From: Halichoerus grypus
Taxonomy: Eukaryota > Chordata > Mammalia > Carnivora > Phocidae
Direction: 5' to 3'
DNA: 64,000 nt
Assembly: GCF_964656455.1 (NCBI RefSeq)
Contig: NC_135714.1
Span: 128,024,131 to 128,088,130 of the forward strand
The position numbers were made by a program, and so were the translations under genes. Shown piece by piece: positions 12,010 to 24,469 of the stretch (positions are counted from its first letter, which is position 1; the number at the start of each line of letters is the position of its first letter). The notes under the pieces were generated by a model. It saw only the letters and a list, made by a program, of their open reading frames with translations, was not told the origin of the DNA and did no database searches.

Positions 12010-12120
12010 TTCCATGAAAGCAGATCCTATGCTTTGTTTCTGGCCCATCCCCCAGAGCCTGTGACAGGAGCTGACACAGCATAGAGGCACAACAAATATT
12101 TACAGACTAAATTAAAGAAT
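12010..12120 (+). mobile_element. L2 3' end fragment
   Basis: CCATGAAAGCAGATCCTATG, then CCCCCAGAGCCTGTGACAGG, GCTGACACAGCATAGAGGCA and CAACAAATATTTA follow the L2 3' end order (usage statement, GCCTGGCACA, AATAAATATTT). Confidence 0.6.
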
Positions 12121-12362
12121 TAAATGGAATTATAACTTTAAAAAATACAAAAAAGTAATATTATAATGTATCATTGAAATTCACTGTACATCCTTCAGGC
12201 CTTAGTATTAATCCAAGTTTCTGCTGTTCTGATTTTCATGATGTCCAGGGTCTTACTGACTTTTTACCTGGCACATTTACTGTACTGTTAGCTCTGGAGA
12301 ACAGACTGTAAGGTTTACAATTTCTTGGGCAAATTTTCATGTTGTGGCACTTGCTCTCTTTT

Positions 12363-12395
12363 CACACACACACACGCACACGCACACGCACACAC
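12363..12395. repeat. (CA)n microsatellite, interrupted
   Basis: CA units interrupted by CG dinucleotides (CACGCACACGCACACG). Confidence 0.9.
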
Positions 12396-12399
12396 GTCT

Positions 12400-13500
12400 C
12401 AATTTTACTGTTGTCAGGCTGCTCACTTCTCATACCAGCTGCTTCTCCCGCCTGCTCCCCCAAAACATAATTTAAAGCCTCCATCTGATGCACAGAAGGG
12501 ACACCAACTAAGATAAGGGTAAATTTCTGAGTATGGTTCTATTCTCGATTGAGGCAGAGGGTGTTAAAAGACCTCAGAAGTTAGGTAGCAGGCAGATAAT
12601 ATGATTTCAGTTCAGACACAAAATTAGAAACACTCTGGCATCAATCAGAAAGTAGAGGAAGCTCTAATCTTGGGGCAGAATTTTTCCTTTTTGGCTGAAG
12701 TTCAAAATCCCAAATCTCTTCCTTAGAATGAAGGCATTTAGCGAAGAGGACTTTTTAGTCTTTTCTGAGAAAGCCACGAGATTCCTGATAAGAATTCTTC
12801 CCTTAATTTCCAGGGTTTGCCACTAGTGAAGAGGTTTAATAAGGACATTTTAGGCATATGTCTCATCACATAAATTGACTCAGAGAATTTGGGCACTCTG
12901 AGGTCCTTAGAGAACATGATGTAAATGTAGATATTTTTTCTAGAGAAACTTTCAAAAGTTGCCCACAGTAGATTTGTCAAGCATCAAACTGGAATATGGA
13001 ACTGAAAAAGTAGTTTGTGTATTTTTAAAATTGTGTTTAATTAAGGTGAAGTTACTGATATAAAATTATGCTAGGATCTGCTGCCTCTTGTTTTTCTTTT
13101 GCAGGAGTATAGCTTATTTTTGTTCAATAAATTATTTTTATCTTAATTGGAACTCATCTGCTATGAGAATTTAAAGCAGAAGAGAAGGAAGACCCAGTCA
13201 AGTCAGTGACAATGACAGGAACCACTGCTAAGAATTAAAGCAGCAGAATTTGGGAGAAACCAAGTTAAGCAGCTAAAACCAGAGGGAGAAGTTGTGGTGG
13301 AGAATCAGGCTGACACAGAGACAATAAAATAATCTTCTACAGAGCTGAAGCCTAAGGCCCAGTCAAATAAACATAATAATATGAAAAGAATCCTATTAAA
13401 GCACCATGAATATAAGCACAGAGGTGTTTTTTTCAAGCGCACCACTACCAAGGGGAGGAAAAAGGAACTGCAATTGTACATCCACGCCTGGCTCCGAGGA
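12400..13500. other. Stretch without recognised gene or repeat
   Basis: Short open frames appear here but none has a recognisable domain. The sequence looks like unique, non-coding DNA. Confidence 0.4.
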
Positions 13501-13504
13501 GTTT

Positions 13505-14060
13505 CATTCATACATTACCCAACAGATACTAATTAATGACATTCTCTGTGCAAAACACTATGCCGAGTGGGGCGCCCGGCTGGCTCGGTCAGTGGAGCGT
13601 GCAACTCTTGCTGCCTGCAACTCTTGGGTTGTGAGTTCGAGCCCCATGTTAGGCATAGAGATTACTTAATTAAAAAAAAAAAAAAAAAAAAAAAACACTA
13701 TGCTGAGGACTGGAGTGAAAAAAACAAACATGGTCTCTAACCTCATGGAGCTTACATTATGGCAGGAAGGAAGGAGGAGGGCAAATCAAGAAAGTAACCT
13801 GAAGAAAAAGTAAGCAAATAAAATATTGAAGATAATAATACTACAATGGAGGAAATAAACAGGATGCTGAGATGGTAGATCAGGGAGGGAGGGGACCAAT
13901 TTTAGAAAAAGTGGCCAGGAAAGACTGCCTAACGTGGCACTGAACTGAGGCATGGAGGATGAGAAGGAGCCAGCTATGAGGCAAATGGAAAAAGAGATTT
14001 CTGGACAAAACGCCCAGCAAGTACAAAGATCCAGAGCTAAGAACAGCTCAGCCTAGTCAA
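13505..14060 (-). mobile_element. L2 relic interrupted by a short SINE
   Basis: Left of the SINE, the TTCATTC-like text and CAAAACACTATGCCGAG match the complement of the L2 3' end. Right of it, CTAACCTCATGGAGCTTACA, GGCCAGGAAAGACTGCCTAA and GAGAAGGAGCCAGCTATGAG continue the same L2 strand in order. Confidence 0.65.
13568..13691 (+). mobile_element. Short-form CAN SINE
   Basis: A GGGGCGCCCGGCTGGCTCGG head and GTGAGTTCGAGCCCCATGTT core run directly to AGAGATTACTTAATT and A22, so it lacks the pyrimidine-rich half. Flanks AAAACACTATGCCGAG (13552-13567) and AAAACACTATGCTGAG (13692-13707) form a TSD with one difference. Confidence 0.93.
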
Positions 14061-14925
14061 AGCACTGCAAGAAAATCCATGCGGCTGCAAACTGCCGTCC
14101 TTCCTGTAGCTACCACCTCTCCATCGAGGTCTATCCCACAGCTCACAGCCATCTTGAAATCACTCCCTGGGGTATCTAAATGATTCCTCCTCTTTCATTC
14201 CTCCTTGAGAAAGTCTGTCTAAATCATGACCTCAAGCTGCTGATAAATAGGAAGGAAATTTTCTCCCAAAGTTGTTTTTTGTTTTATTTTGTTTTAGTAT
14301 AATGATACACTTCAAATACTGAAAAACAACAGGAAGTTTTCTAATCAATGCCTCCGCATGTGTACGTGTCTCTACAAAGGCCCACCCGCCTAACTCAGAA
14401 TCACTGGCCCTCGTTCATGAGGTTACCATGACATCCATCTTCATAGAGTGCACAGCTCACTTACCATCTCGCTGTGTTTCCCCCCGCAGGGATCAGTGGG
14501 AAAAGATCTCTTTAGAGAGCCACACAGCTAGGGAGAATCAGCAGGCACTCTCGACCTGACGAGAGAACAAAATATGCAAGATTAAATTAATCATGCGGTC
14601 TCAAGTTCACTCCTCCCCTATATTGGTTGGTGGTAATGCTAATATTTAGAAAATAAGTTATTTTAGATATGAAAAATGCTTGAATCTTGGTTCACAAACC
14701 AGGAATACAAGAAATGTCACGTTTCCTTATTTCCTTTCCATGAACCTAAATAACACTCAATCTCTGCCTCACTAGGTGGTGGGAAATTTAATTTTAGTCA
14801 TTACAGGGTTTCTTTTTTCTCCTATTCACTGCCACCTCCAACTCAAGGTCATGCAAAGGTCTCCCAGTGTCATTTAGGAGAGGTCCGAAATGACATTCCT
14901 TGAAGGTTCTGAAGCCACATTACCT
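14060..14925. other. Stretch without recognised feature
   Basis: No repeat or coding signature is recognisable. GC content is slightly higher than in the surrounding DNA. Confidence 0.4.
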
Positions 14926-14929
14926 AGAT

Positions 14930-15107
14930 ATATATCTTGGTTCTGCCACTTACTAGTGTGTAACATTGGGTAACTTACTTAACCTCTTGACGATTAATGG
15001 AGAGTAACGGCAGTAACTACCTCACGGGGTTATTGAGCAGTTAGATGAGTTAATGTATCTAGGGCTCTTAGGATAATGTCTTGCACTTAAGTGTGCAGTA
15101 ATTATTT
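14930..15107 (+). mobile_element. MIR SINE
   Basis: GGTTCTGCCACTTACTAGTG, GTAACTTACTTAACCTCTTG and CTACCTCACGGGGTTATTGA follow the MIR consensus from its tRNA-derived part into the 3' half. Confidence 0.85.
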
Positions 15108-15128
15108 ATCATCATCATCATCATCACC
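15108..15128. repeat. (ATC)n microsatellite
   Basis: Six to seven perfect ATC units directly after the MIR 3' end. Confidence 0.85.
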
Positions 15129-15129
15129 A

Positions 15130-16370
15130 TTTTTACATGATGCGAAAGTATCTGAGAGTTTCCTCCAGTAACTGGCCACTCTGGTTATCAGAGATGCCCA
15201 GTTTCCCAACCCAAAGGGCTTCCTCATACCCGCAGGCCCTACTGCTTCTGGCTAGAAGCACCTAAGCCTCTGAAATGTTGTCTCCACCCCAGGACAACAC
15301 CTTAGAATGAGCCACAAGCCTCCACCAAGATTCTAACTATTCCCCAGGAACTTCTCTGCTGGTATCTCCCCATTTTCCCTCATAGGACCCTCAAAAGCCC
15401 CTCCTCCCTCTCAGAACACCCAGCAAAATGTCTTCAGTGGGTTTAGTCTCAACAACAACAAAACTAAGTGTCAGAAACCAGCAGAAACTTCAAGCAATTT
15501 TGCTGCTTGAAAAAAGGCTGGCTACTGGCTTGCGGAGGGGTCAGGAGGGAAATGGGATAATAGAATAAACACAAATCTTTATTTTCGCACCACACTGATT
15601 CTGTCATGCTTGTTTAGATGACACACACTCCAAAAGACTGCAAATATTGTGCAGCTGATGGAGTTTCACAAGTGGAAACACACCTGTCCTCAGTAACAGC
15701 TTAATTGGTCAGGGCTAATTCTCATTTGGTGGAGGTCAGCAGGACAGGTCCTGGTGGTATACCCATGTGGAAGGGCAAAAGGACTGTGAAGCAAGAGTAA
15801 TAAGTACAGGAGCTTGGGAAGCCCCACATGACGGGGCAGTGTGGTTGCAACCTTCACTTGAATTTGGATGCCATCAGAGTTTGAAGATTCACCCACTTTC
15901 AAAACCAATCCCAAAGCAACTGTGGTATAGATAACAATGAGACAAGCACATTGGGAGGGGACAGGAGTGTCTGGTAGATTCCGAAGAGCTGTAATGACAA
16001 TGAGATGAGGTTGGGGGTCAGCTACGGGACACGGGGGAAAGTAGTGGAGATACAGGCAGGAAGTCAGAGAGTACAGTCATCCATGAAGCATTTGGGGAGC
16101 AGAGCCCAGGAGGGAGGTCACTCCAGATGGGGAACAGAATGAGACAAACTACACCACAGCACATAGCTCTATATTGAGCAGAGGAGGTTCGCTCTATGCG
16201 CAGTCCCACATAAAGGCAGGCAAAGACACAGATGTGAGCCCCACACATGCCAAGAGATACTGATTATTGCAAGATGGGGGATTTAGCCTCGTCTCTATTT
16301 CTTATGGCACCAGTTGGGCCTCACTCTGAACCCTTGAAAGTAGTTTAGCTTTAGGACACATTAAGAGGTA
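15130..16370. other. Stretch without recognised feature
   Basis: I looked for exon-like structure because the composition is less AT-rich. Open frames of 74-76 codons on the - strand have no recognisable domain and no supported neighbours. No repeat consensus was identified. Confidence 0.4.
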
Positions 16371-16374
16371 GTGC

Positions 16375-16585
16375 AGAGAGTGTGGATTTAGTATCACTAT
16401 TTGCTTTTTTACCTTGGTGAGGTTACTTAACCTCCCCTGAGTCTCAGTTTCCTCATGTATAAAATCAGGACAACAACAGAATCTGTCTCATAGATATGGT
16501 GTGCAGATTTAATAAAATCATGTGTATATAGCTTGCCGCAAAGTGCCTCGCACAGAATGATCATTCAACAAACACTAGTTTCCTT
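16375..16585 (+). mobile_element. MIR SINE
   Basis: GAGGTTACTTAACCTCCCCT, GAGTCTCAGTTTCCTCATGT and AAAGTGCCTCGCACAGAATG are in consensus order. Confidence 0.85.
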
Positions 16586-16589
16586 CCTT

Positions 16590-18235
16590 CACTTTTCCTT
16601 TTCTATAGAGACCCCCACCTTTCTTTCTGACTTGAAAGTATCATTATAAAAACCACTCCTTTGCATTTATGCAAGGTGTGGTCTGGAGAAAACATTAATT
16701 AAATGTAATTGATTTACTAAGCAAGGAAAAGGGTTGGGGTTTTACCCTTTTCCCAAGAGCACATCAACCTGGATTTGGTTTTATTAAACAAATTATTTGT
16801 CTACTATTTATCTTATTAGTCAATTTTGCGGAGGTAGCAAGAATTGCCTAGGAAGAATGGTGCTTCAGAATAAAACACTGGTATATATAGACAGAAGTGA
16901 GGGAAGAGGGAAAGTTCAGTGGCCTCTACCCAAGGGAAAATTATCAAGTCACAAGGGAGAGAAAATGAAGACACAGTTTTCTGAACTCAGAATTCTGCCT
17001 AGAATCAGCCCTGGTAACCGGCATGGGAAAACGAAATAAAATAACACAGATCATTAATTGCATAGGCAAGGAGGTATTTTAATCCACTCTGCTCAAATAT
17101 GTCAATAAGTACTTACAAGCAATGCTTCTTGTCTTATGAGAATTAACTATATTCTCTTTCATTGACAACATCTCTCTAAGACTAGCGAATTCAATTCAGT
17201 TCAACTAGCATCTATCATGCCCCTATTATGTGCCCTCACGCTACAAGTCCTTGCAGTGACAGGGAATCAATCTTTTGTCCACTAAAAGTCAACTCTGAAA
17301 GGCCCACTCTAAAAGACCAAACAAGGTTCAGGAGTAATGTGCTATTCACATAACTTTAATGATATTTAAACAGTATTCACTGTTTCTGTCCTGCTTACAG
17401 TTGGCTTCAGGCTGTCATATTGATGAAAGGGAAAATAAGCTCTAATGATTAACACAGTGAGGGTTAATTTTTTTTTTCTTCATATTCTTTATTCTCTTAC
17501 ACTGCCCAAGGCCAGGAGCATTCTCCAGGTAACTGATACCTTTAACAGACGATGGCTGATGAGGTCATGGTGTTCTAAAGCCTATCATGCTCTTCAAAAG
17601 AAAAATCAGGACTGTGAGAACCCTAGCCCAGCAGATTAAAAGGTTGTGGAAGATGGGGAAACTATAAGGGCATGGAGAACTGAAGAAAGGCATGAACTGC
17701 ATAGAGACTTCAAGAACACATTACCAGTGAGCTGCGTGATAACAAATACAGAGGGAAAGCTGAGGTCTTATGAACCACGAGGGTCTCGGTCACAGAGAGA
17801 AGAGGGATGGCATTAAAGATGCGGGGAGCAACATAGGTAAATGCCAATAGGCAAAAATGAGCATAGACTTTTGGAGAGGCAGGTCCAAGAAAAAAGTGCC
17901 CAGAAACAAATTCAATCCACAAGTCCACCTCAAAATCTTGACATTTTGATCTCTGGTATTATATGTTGCTGTCACTTAATGCTCGTCTTATTCTTTTTTA
18001 TATGTGGTAGAGTCTAGCTTATATTAATTTAAGGGTGTGTAAGGGTTTGTCTTATACTTTTTGTGTATATTTCTCCCAGTAAAGTGGCTTGTAGATAATA
18101 GGCACTGAGTACAGGTTGGATTGCTGCCCAGTCATTGGGAGATGGATCATCAACTGCTTACCTTTATCCCTCTGCTGGCATCACCCCATCTGTTCTACAT
18201 TCCCACCTGACTGTTGTTCTGAATGTGTACTACTG
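16590..18235. other. Mostly unrecognised DNA
   Basis: An L2-like piece on the - strand is possible near 17190-17280 (CAACTAGCATCTATCATGCC, then CCTATTATGTGCC). The rest has no recognised repeat, exon or RNA gene. Confidence 0.4.
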
Positions 18236-18239
18236 AACT

Positions 18240-18410
18240 TTCAGTCATTGATTCACAGACTTGGTGGCACTGGAAGCACGTGAGATCCTGGAGCCTGGTT
18301 CTGCCATGAGAGATTCTGATAATCAATCAGGATATGACCTGGGCATCAGGATTTCTTGAAAGCTCCAAAAGTAATTCCAGTGTATATTTGAGGTTGAAGA
18401 CTACTACTTT
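18240..18410 (+). mobile_element. MER5A-like hAT relic
   Basis: The final part, CTGGGCATCAGGATTTCTTG, AAAGCTCCAAAAGTAATTCC, AGTGTATATTTGAGGTTGAA, parallels MER5A-type non-autonomous hAT elements (GCTCCCCAGGTGATTCTAATGTGCAG...GTTGAGAACCACTG). The 5' part is poorly preserved. Confidence 0.45.
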
Positions 18411-18924
18411 AGAAGGAAATATAGAACAATGAAAAACAGAAAGGCTAATAGGGAAAAGAGAGTCTGGAAATTTCCCTTACTTACTTTGAAGTCATTTATC
18501 ACAATTTGTAAGTTGTATTAAAATGACAACACATATTAAGCAACCATATCAACAAAAATGTCTTTGGAAAAATATGAAAAAATATTATGTATATTTAGGT
18601 CATTATTATTACCTGGTATTAAAGACAACCAATTTTTAATTTTTGGATTAAATGAAACATATATGTTATGTCTATTATTATAAGAAAAATATTTGAATAT
18701 ATAGTATGTTGTGTTAACAGCTAGGACCATTTTAATAAAGTCTATATAGAAACTTCAAAGCATGAACTCTATCTCAACTGTTTCAAGAAATATGTATATT
18801 ATCATATCAACTAGGGCACAATATTTGTATACCATGCCTCAAACTGAATAATTGTTAGGCCCCTAATAACCATAATAGTAATAATAATAATTATTATAAG
18901 AAGAAGAAGAATAGATATATTTAT
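18410..18924. other. AT-rich stretch with AAT/AAG simple repeat
   Basis: Nothing gene-like. Purine-rich AAT and AAG triplet runs at about 18871-18913 directly precede a MIR relic. Confidence 0.5.
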
Positions 18925-19110
18925 GGAGGCATGGGAATAAGTACTTTATGACCATTATCTTACATAAGCCTAACAACAACACTGGTTATAGGGATCGTTA
19001 CCCTCATATTATGAGGGAATAAATAAGACGAGGCTAAGGAGATCAAAAAAGTTAAGTTGTATGCTCAAAGTTCTATAGCTTGTACGTGGTGAATTTGAAC
19101 CCATGTTCAT
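18925..19110 (-). mobile_element. MIR SINE relic
   Basis: TTACCCTCATATTATGAGGG, AAGTTGTATGCTCAAAGTTC and GAATTTGAACCCATGTTCAT match the complement of MIR with moderate decay. Confidence 0.6.
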
Positions 19111-19239
19111 GGGATTCTAAAATGGTAGCCACACTACACTTAATTCTAACATAACAAGATGGATTTGAAGCTTTGTACTTTTAGTATTAATTAACAAAAG
19201 TACCTCAAACCTTTAAGTGTAATTATATTTACCTTTTAA

Positions 19240-19690
19240 GAAAGCTTCGGCTGGTCAACATTGCTTTTAATATCAGGTACAAAATTCTCAGCCTGGCATG
19301 CACGGTCCTGTATAACGTGGACTGCAGTCTAGCTTTTCATCTGGTTGCTCATTGCCCCCCTACACTTTTTCTGTGCTCCATTCATGTTCTATCCAACTTT
19401 GCTGCCTGAATAATCCAGTGATATTTTTCTCTCCCCATTGCCTCTGCTCATGCAGTTGCTCTGTTTAAAACACTCTTCCAGCCTTGTGCAATTTATATTT
19501 TTCCTCATCTCAAACACCACTCCTTCCATGAGGTCTCCCTTGATCCCTTAGTTTTAATCTATCACTCCTTAGAAATGTCTAGAACTATCACATTTTCAGC
19601 ATCTGTATTATACCTACTTGTCATATTATTTTACTTCTTCATTCTCAGTAAATTATAAATATATTGACCATGGAAGCTCTTACTTTTTGT
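19240..19690 (+). mobile_element. L2 3' end, about 450 bp
   Basis: Consensus landmarks are in order: AAAATTCTCAGCCTGGCATG, CTGCTCATGCAGTTGCTCTG, CACTCTTCCAGCCTTGTGCA, CACTCCTTCCATGAGGTCTC. These parallel the L2 segments for commodity, 'TTGCACTTGCTGTTCC' and 'GGCCTTCCCTGA'. Confidence 0.75.
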
Positions 19691-20063
19691 CTCCAGATTT
19701 CCCACAGTGTGCCAAGAGTGCCAGGTGGTTCTCAACACTGGCCGACCAGCAGACCACAGCAACCACAGCATCACCTTAGAACATACCAGAAATGCAGATT
19801 TTCAGGCCTCATTCCAGATCTACTGAATCAAAAACTTTGGGGGCAGGGCTCAACACTCAGGGTTTTTTTTAACTTTTTATTTTGAAATAATTATAGATTC
19901 GCAGGAGGTACAAAGAAATGTACAAGGAGGTCCCATGCACTCTTTACCCAGCCCACTCCCATGTTAACATCTGGTATAACTAGAACAATTTCAAAACCAG
20001 GAAACTGACATTGGTATAATCCATAGAGATTATTCAGATTTCACCAGTTATACGTGTACTCAT

Positions 20064-20064
<1 letters not shown>

Positions 20065-20103
<39 letters not shown>
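20065..20103. repeat. (TG)n microsatellite
   Basis: A long TG run with one CG interruption, placed where this L1 3' UTR normally has a short TG tract. Confidence 0.95.
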
Positions 20104-20105
<2 letters not shown>

Positions 20106-21829
20106 CTCTATGCAATTTTATCATATGTGTAGCTTCATGTACCCACCACCATAGTCAAGATATTTAACTATACCATCACCACCGGACCCCCTTGTACTAC
20201 CCCTCTATAGCCATACCCACCTTTCCCCCAATCCTGACTCCTGGCAACCACTAATCGGTTCTCCATTTCTGTAATTACTAACTCATGAATGTTATTCAAA
20301 TGGAATCATGCAGTATGTATCCTGTTGGGTTTTTTTTTCACTCAGCGTAATTTCCTTGCAGTTCATCCAATTTCTTACGTGTATCAATAGTGCATTTCTT
20401 TCTATTACTCAGTAGCACTCCATGGTATGGATGTACCACAGGTTGTTTAACAATTCATCTATTGAAGGATAATTTAGGTAGTTTCTAATTTGAGGCTCAT
20501 ACGAATTTCTACAGACAAATAAGTTTTCATTTCTCTGTAGTATGTGCCTAAGAGTACAATTGCTGGATCAAATGTGTTCATTTTTAGTTTTCAACAAAAC
20601 TTCAACTGTTTTTCCAGAATGGCTGTACCATTCTATATTCCCACCAGCGATATATGAGTGGTCTACTACTTTCTCCATATTCTCACCAAAATTTGGTGTT
20701 ATTATTATATTTTTCTTTTAACTTTTAGTCATTCTGACAGTTGTGTAGTAATATCTCATCATGGCTTTAATTTGGATTCCTCTAATGGCTAATGATGTTG
20801 AGAACCTTTTCGTGTGTATATTTGCCATCTGTATATCTTCTTCAGTGAAATGTCTATGCATTTAGCAAATATTTGCTCTATAAAAACAGAGAAAAAGTTT
20901 TAATTTTGAAGAGGTTCAACTTACCAATTTTTCCCTTCATGGGATGTTATTTTGTTGTCAACTCTTTGGCTAGTCCTAGGTCCCAAAGATTTTCTCCTAT
21001 TTTTTTCTAGAAGTTTTATAGTTTTATACTTTACACTTAAGTTCATGATTCATCTTGAGTTAATTTTTGTATAAAGTGTTGAGGTTTAGATTGATTTGGG
21101 GGTGTTGTTGTTGTTGTCATCTGTGGATGTCCAATTGCTTCAGCACTATTTATTGAAAAGATTGTCACTCTTCCCTTGGATTGCTTGTGCTCCTTTGTCA
21201 AAAATCAATTGGTCATATTTGTGTGCATCTGTTTCTGGACCCTCTATTCTGTTTCATTGACTTATATGCGTCTATCCCTCTGCTAGTACCATACTGTCTG
21301 GCTTACCATAGCTATATTGTAAGTTTTAACATCTAGAAGAGTGTTTCCTCCCACTTAATTCTTCTTTTTCAAAGTTGTTTTGGCTATTTCCCTTTCATAT
21401 AAATTTAGAATAAGCTTGTTTGTGTCTAAAGAAAATTACTTGGATTTTAATAGGAATTGTTAAATTCTAACAATCAGTTTAGGGAAAATTGACATTTTTT
21501 ACTATGTTGAGTTTTCTAATCCATGAACACAGTATGTCTTCCCAAGTATTTAGGTCTTCTTTGATTTCTTTCATCAGCATTTTATCATATTCATCATACC
21601 AATCCTGTACAGGTGTGTTAGATTTATATCTAAATACTTTATTTTCTTCAGAACAACTGTGAATGGTCCTGTGTTTTTTAATTTTAGTTTCTATTTGTTT
21701 GTTATCAGTATATAGAAAAGCAATTGATTTTTTTGTGTGCTGATCTTTTATTCTGTGACCTTACTGAATTTGCTTAGTTCTAGCAGTTTTGGGTGTGGGT
21801 GTGTGTGTTTAAGATTGCCTGGGACTTCT

Positions 21830-22351
21830 CAAACAGAGAAAGACATGTATCATATGATCTCACTGATATGAGGAATTCTTAATCTCAGGAAACAAACTGA
21901 GGGTTGCTGGAGTGGGGGGTGGGGTGGGAGGGATGGGGTGACTGGGTGATGGACACTGGGGAGGGTATGTGTTCTGGTAAGCGCTGTGAATTGTGCAGGA
22001 CTGTTGAATCACAGATCTGTACCTCTGAAACAAATAATGCAATAGATGTTAAGAAAGAAAAAAAGAAGAAGAAGAATGTAGCAGGAGGGGAAGAATGAAG
22101 GGGGGGAAATCGGAGGGGGAGAAGAACCATGAGAGACGATGGACTCTGAAAAACAAACTGAGGGTTCTAGAGGGGAGGGGGCTGGGAGGATGGGTTAGCC
22201 TGGTGATGGGTATTGAGGAGGGCACGTTCTGCATGGAGCACTGGGTGTTATGCACAAACAATGAATCATGGAACACTATATCTAAAACTAATGATGTAAT
22301 GTATGGGGATTAACATAACAATAAAAAAATTAAAAAAAAAAAAAAAAAAAA
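21830..22351 (+). mobile_element. Young 5'-truncated L1 3' end with 19-bp TSD
   Basis: CAGAGAAAGACATGTATCAT, the two AAACAAACTGAGGGTT blocks, CTAATGATGTAATGTATG and a long poly(A) define the carnivoran L1 3' UTR. AAGATTGCCTGGGACTTCT occurs at 21811-21829 and 22352-22370, a perfect 19-bp duplication of the host L1. It is inserted opposite to its host. Confidence 0.97.
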
Positions 22352-24095
22352 AAGATTGCCTGGGACTTCTGCATAGAAAATCACATCATCTTCAAATAAA
22401 AACAGTTTTATTTCTTCTTTTCCAATAGGTATGCTTTCATTTCTTTTTCTTGCCTTTTTTCACTGACTAGGACTTGAGGCACTGTGTTAATAAGAATAGT
22501 GAAAAGAGACATTCTTAACTTGTTCCCGATCTTAGAGGGAAAGAATTTAGCCTTTCACCATTAAGTACAATGTTAGCTGTAGGATTTTTGTTGACACAAT
22601 TTCTGAATTTGAGGAAGTTCTCCTATATTCCTAGTGTACTGAGAGTTTTATCATGAATGGGTGTTGAATTTTACCCAATGCTTTTTCTTTACCTTGAATA
22701 CAGTCATGTGATTTTTCTTTTTTAGACTGTTGATATGGTGCCTTACACTTTCAGATGTTGAGACAACCTCATGTATGTGAAATAAATCCCACTTGGATTA
22801 TAATTCCTTTTATACATTATTGTATTTGATTTGCTAAAATTCTGTTGAGGATTTTTACACCTAAATGTATGAGAGTTATTGATTTGTAGTTTTCTTTTGG
22901 AGGCATTTGGTTAGTTTATGATGTCAGGGTAAAACTGGACTCATAAAATTTGTGATTTGGGACATGTTCCCTCCTCTTCTATTTTCTAGGAAATACTGTG
23001 TAAAATTTGTGTTACTTCTTTGAATATTTGATAAAATTCTCTAATAAAGCCACCTGGGACTGGATATTTATATTTTTTATAGTCTTTCAAATAATAAATT
23101 CAATTCCTTTAATTATTGTAGATCTGTTTAGGTCTTCTAGTTCATCTTGGCTTAGCTTGGGTGGATTGTGGGTTTTGACAAATTGGTTCATTTCTTCAAA
23201 GTTATTAATTTATGAGTAAACTTATTCATAATTGTTCCTTACTATCCTTTTAATGGCTGCAGGATCCATAATTACATTTCTTGTCATTAAAGATATTGGT
23301 GATTTGTTTCTTCTCTGTTTTTATCTTTGTCAGTCTTACTAGGGTTTATTAATTTTAATGACTTTTTTTTAAAAGAACCAGCTTTATACTTCATTAATTT
23401 TCTCTAATATTTTCCCATTTTGACTTCCACTGACTTCTCCACCTTGATATCTACTACCCATCCCTCTGTTTGCTTTGGGTTTGTTTTTATCTCATCTTTC
23501 TAATTTCTCAAGGTAGGAACTTAGATTATTGATCTGAAATCTTTCCTCTTCTCTAATGTAAGCATTGTGTTCTCTCAGTACTGCTTTAGTTACATCCCAC
23601 AAATTTTGATATACTGTGCTTTCACTTTCATTCAGCTTTATGTATTTTAAAATTTCCTTTGAGATTTCCTCTTTGACCGATGGATTATTTAGAAGTGTGT
23701 TGTTTCATTTCTAAGTACTTGGAGATTTTCCTGTTGTCTTTCTGTTAGTGATTTCTAGCTACTCCATTATGGCCAGAGAGCATACTCTGTGTGATTTCAA
23801 TTCTTTAAATTGCTTAATGTTTGTTTTATGACCCAGGACATGGTCTATCTTGGTGAATGTTCCATGGTGCTTGAAACAAATGTGTATTCTGTTTTTGTTG
23901 GGTGGAATGTTTTATAAATGCCAATTAGATCCTATTGTTCATTGATGTTGTTCAGCTCTATACCCTTGATAATGTCCTGTCTAGTAGTTTTATCACTTGT
24001 TAAGAGTGTGATGTTGTCTTGTGCTGTTGTAAGCAATCTGGGTTTTACAAGCTCTCCAGGTAATTCTGATGTACACTAAAATTTGAGAACCACTG

Positions 24096-24465
24096 GCCCA
24101 GAGCAGAGTAACTCAATAAAGTTTGTTGAATTGAATAAGTCATTATTTTATACACTGTAAATTAGAAATTTTTTTGTATGAACTTGATACTGTTTTCAGT
24201 AAGTACAAAAAATTATTTAGTTAGGAAGGTGGGAATATAATGGAGCCCTCATCTTAATTGTTTCTTCTGTATAATTAAAATAGGCAATCAGTTGCCCAAC
24301 TACCCCCACGGGGACAGGTTTACCACAAACAACGCTGCACATGGAAGAGTACCCAGAAAGCTCTGGAGTTCTAACTAGAGCCAAGTTTTATATTTAAAGC
24401 CAAATTTTAAACTTAAGACCCAGCTAATCCCTTAATTCATCATTTCTGAGACTGGGTAGTGTATT
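24096..24465. other. Stretch without recognised feature
   Basis: AT-rich with no supported repeat or gene. Confidence 0.4.
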
Positions 24466-24469
24466 TACA

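Larger units (their letters stand above)
19869..24030 (-). mobile_element. Antisense L1, 3' UTR and most of ORF2
   Basis: Reversed, the text follows an old L1M-type element: 3' UTR (ATAATTATAGATTCGCAGGA region), then the ORF2 end (AATGGCTGTACCATTCTATA), and upstream to TTTATGACCCAGGACATGGT at about 23825. Without the later inserted L1 it is about 3.6 kb. Stops and indels interrupt every frame. The T8 run at its left edge is the reversed poly(A). CACTCAGGGTTTT and GCAATCTGGGTTTT at the borders look like a decayed TSD within the split MER5A. Confidence 0.85.
19715..24095 (+). mobile_element. MER5A-like hAT element split by a 4.2 kb insertion
   Basis: The left half (19715-19868) reads GGTGGTTCTCAACACTGG, AGAAATGCAGATTTTCAGGC, CTACTGAATCAAAAACTTTG. 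The right half (24031-24095) reads GCAATCTGGGTTTTACAAGC, TCTCCAGGTAATTCTGATGT, TTTGAGAACCACTG. Together they give one MER5A consensus in the same orientation. Everything between is L1. Confidence 0.8.

Noticed and set aside
13568..13691. A tRNA gene reading of the SINE head
   Set aside because: The tRNA-like 5' part lacks a complete cloverleaf and continues into a SINE body with poly(A) and a TSD.
22049..22313. Frames on both strands in the 21.8-22.3 kb L1 tail
   Set aside because: They are 3' UTR sequence that recurs in the three other L1 tails in the window.
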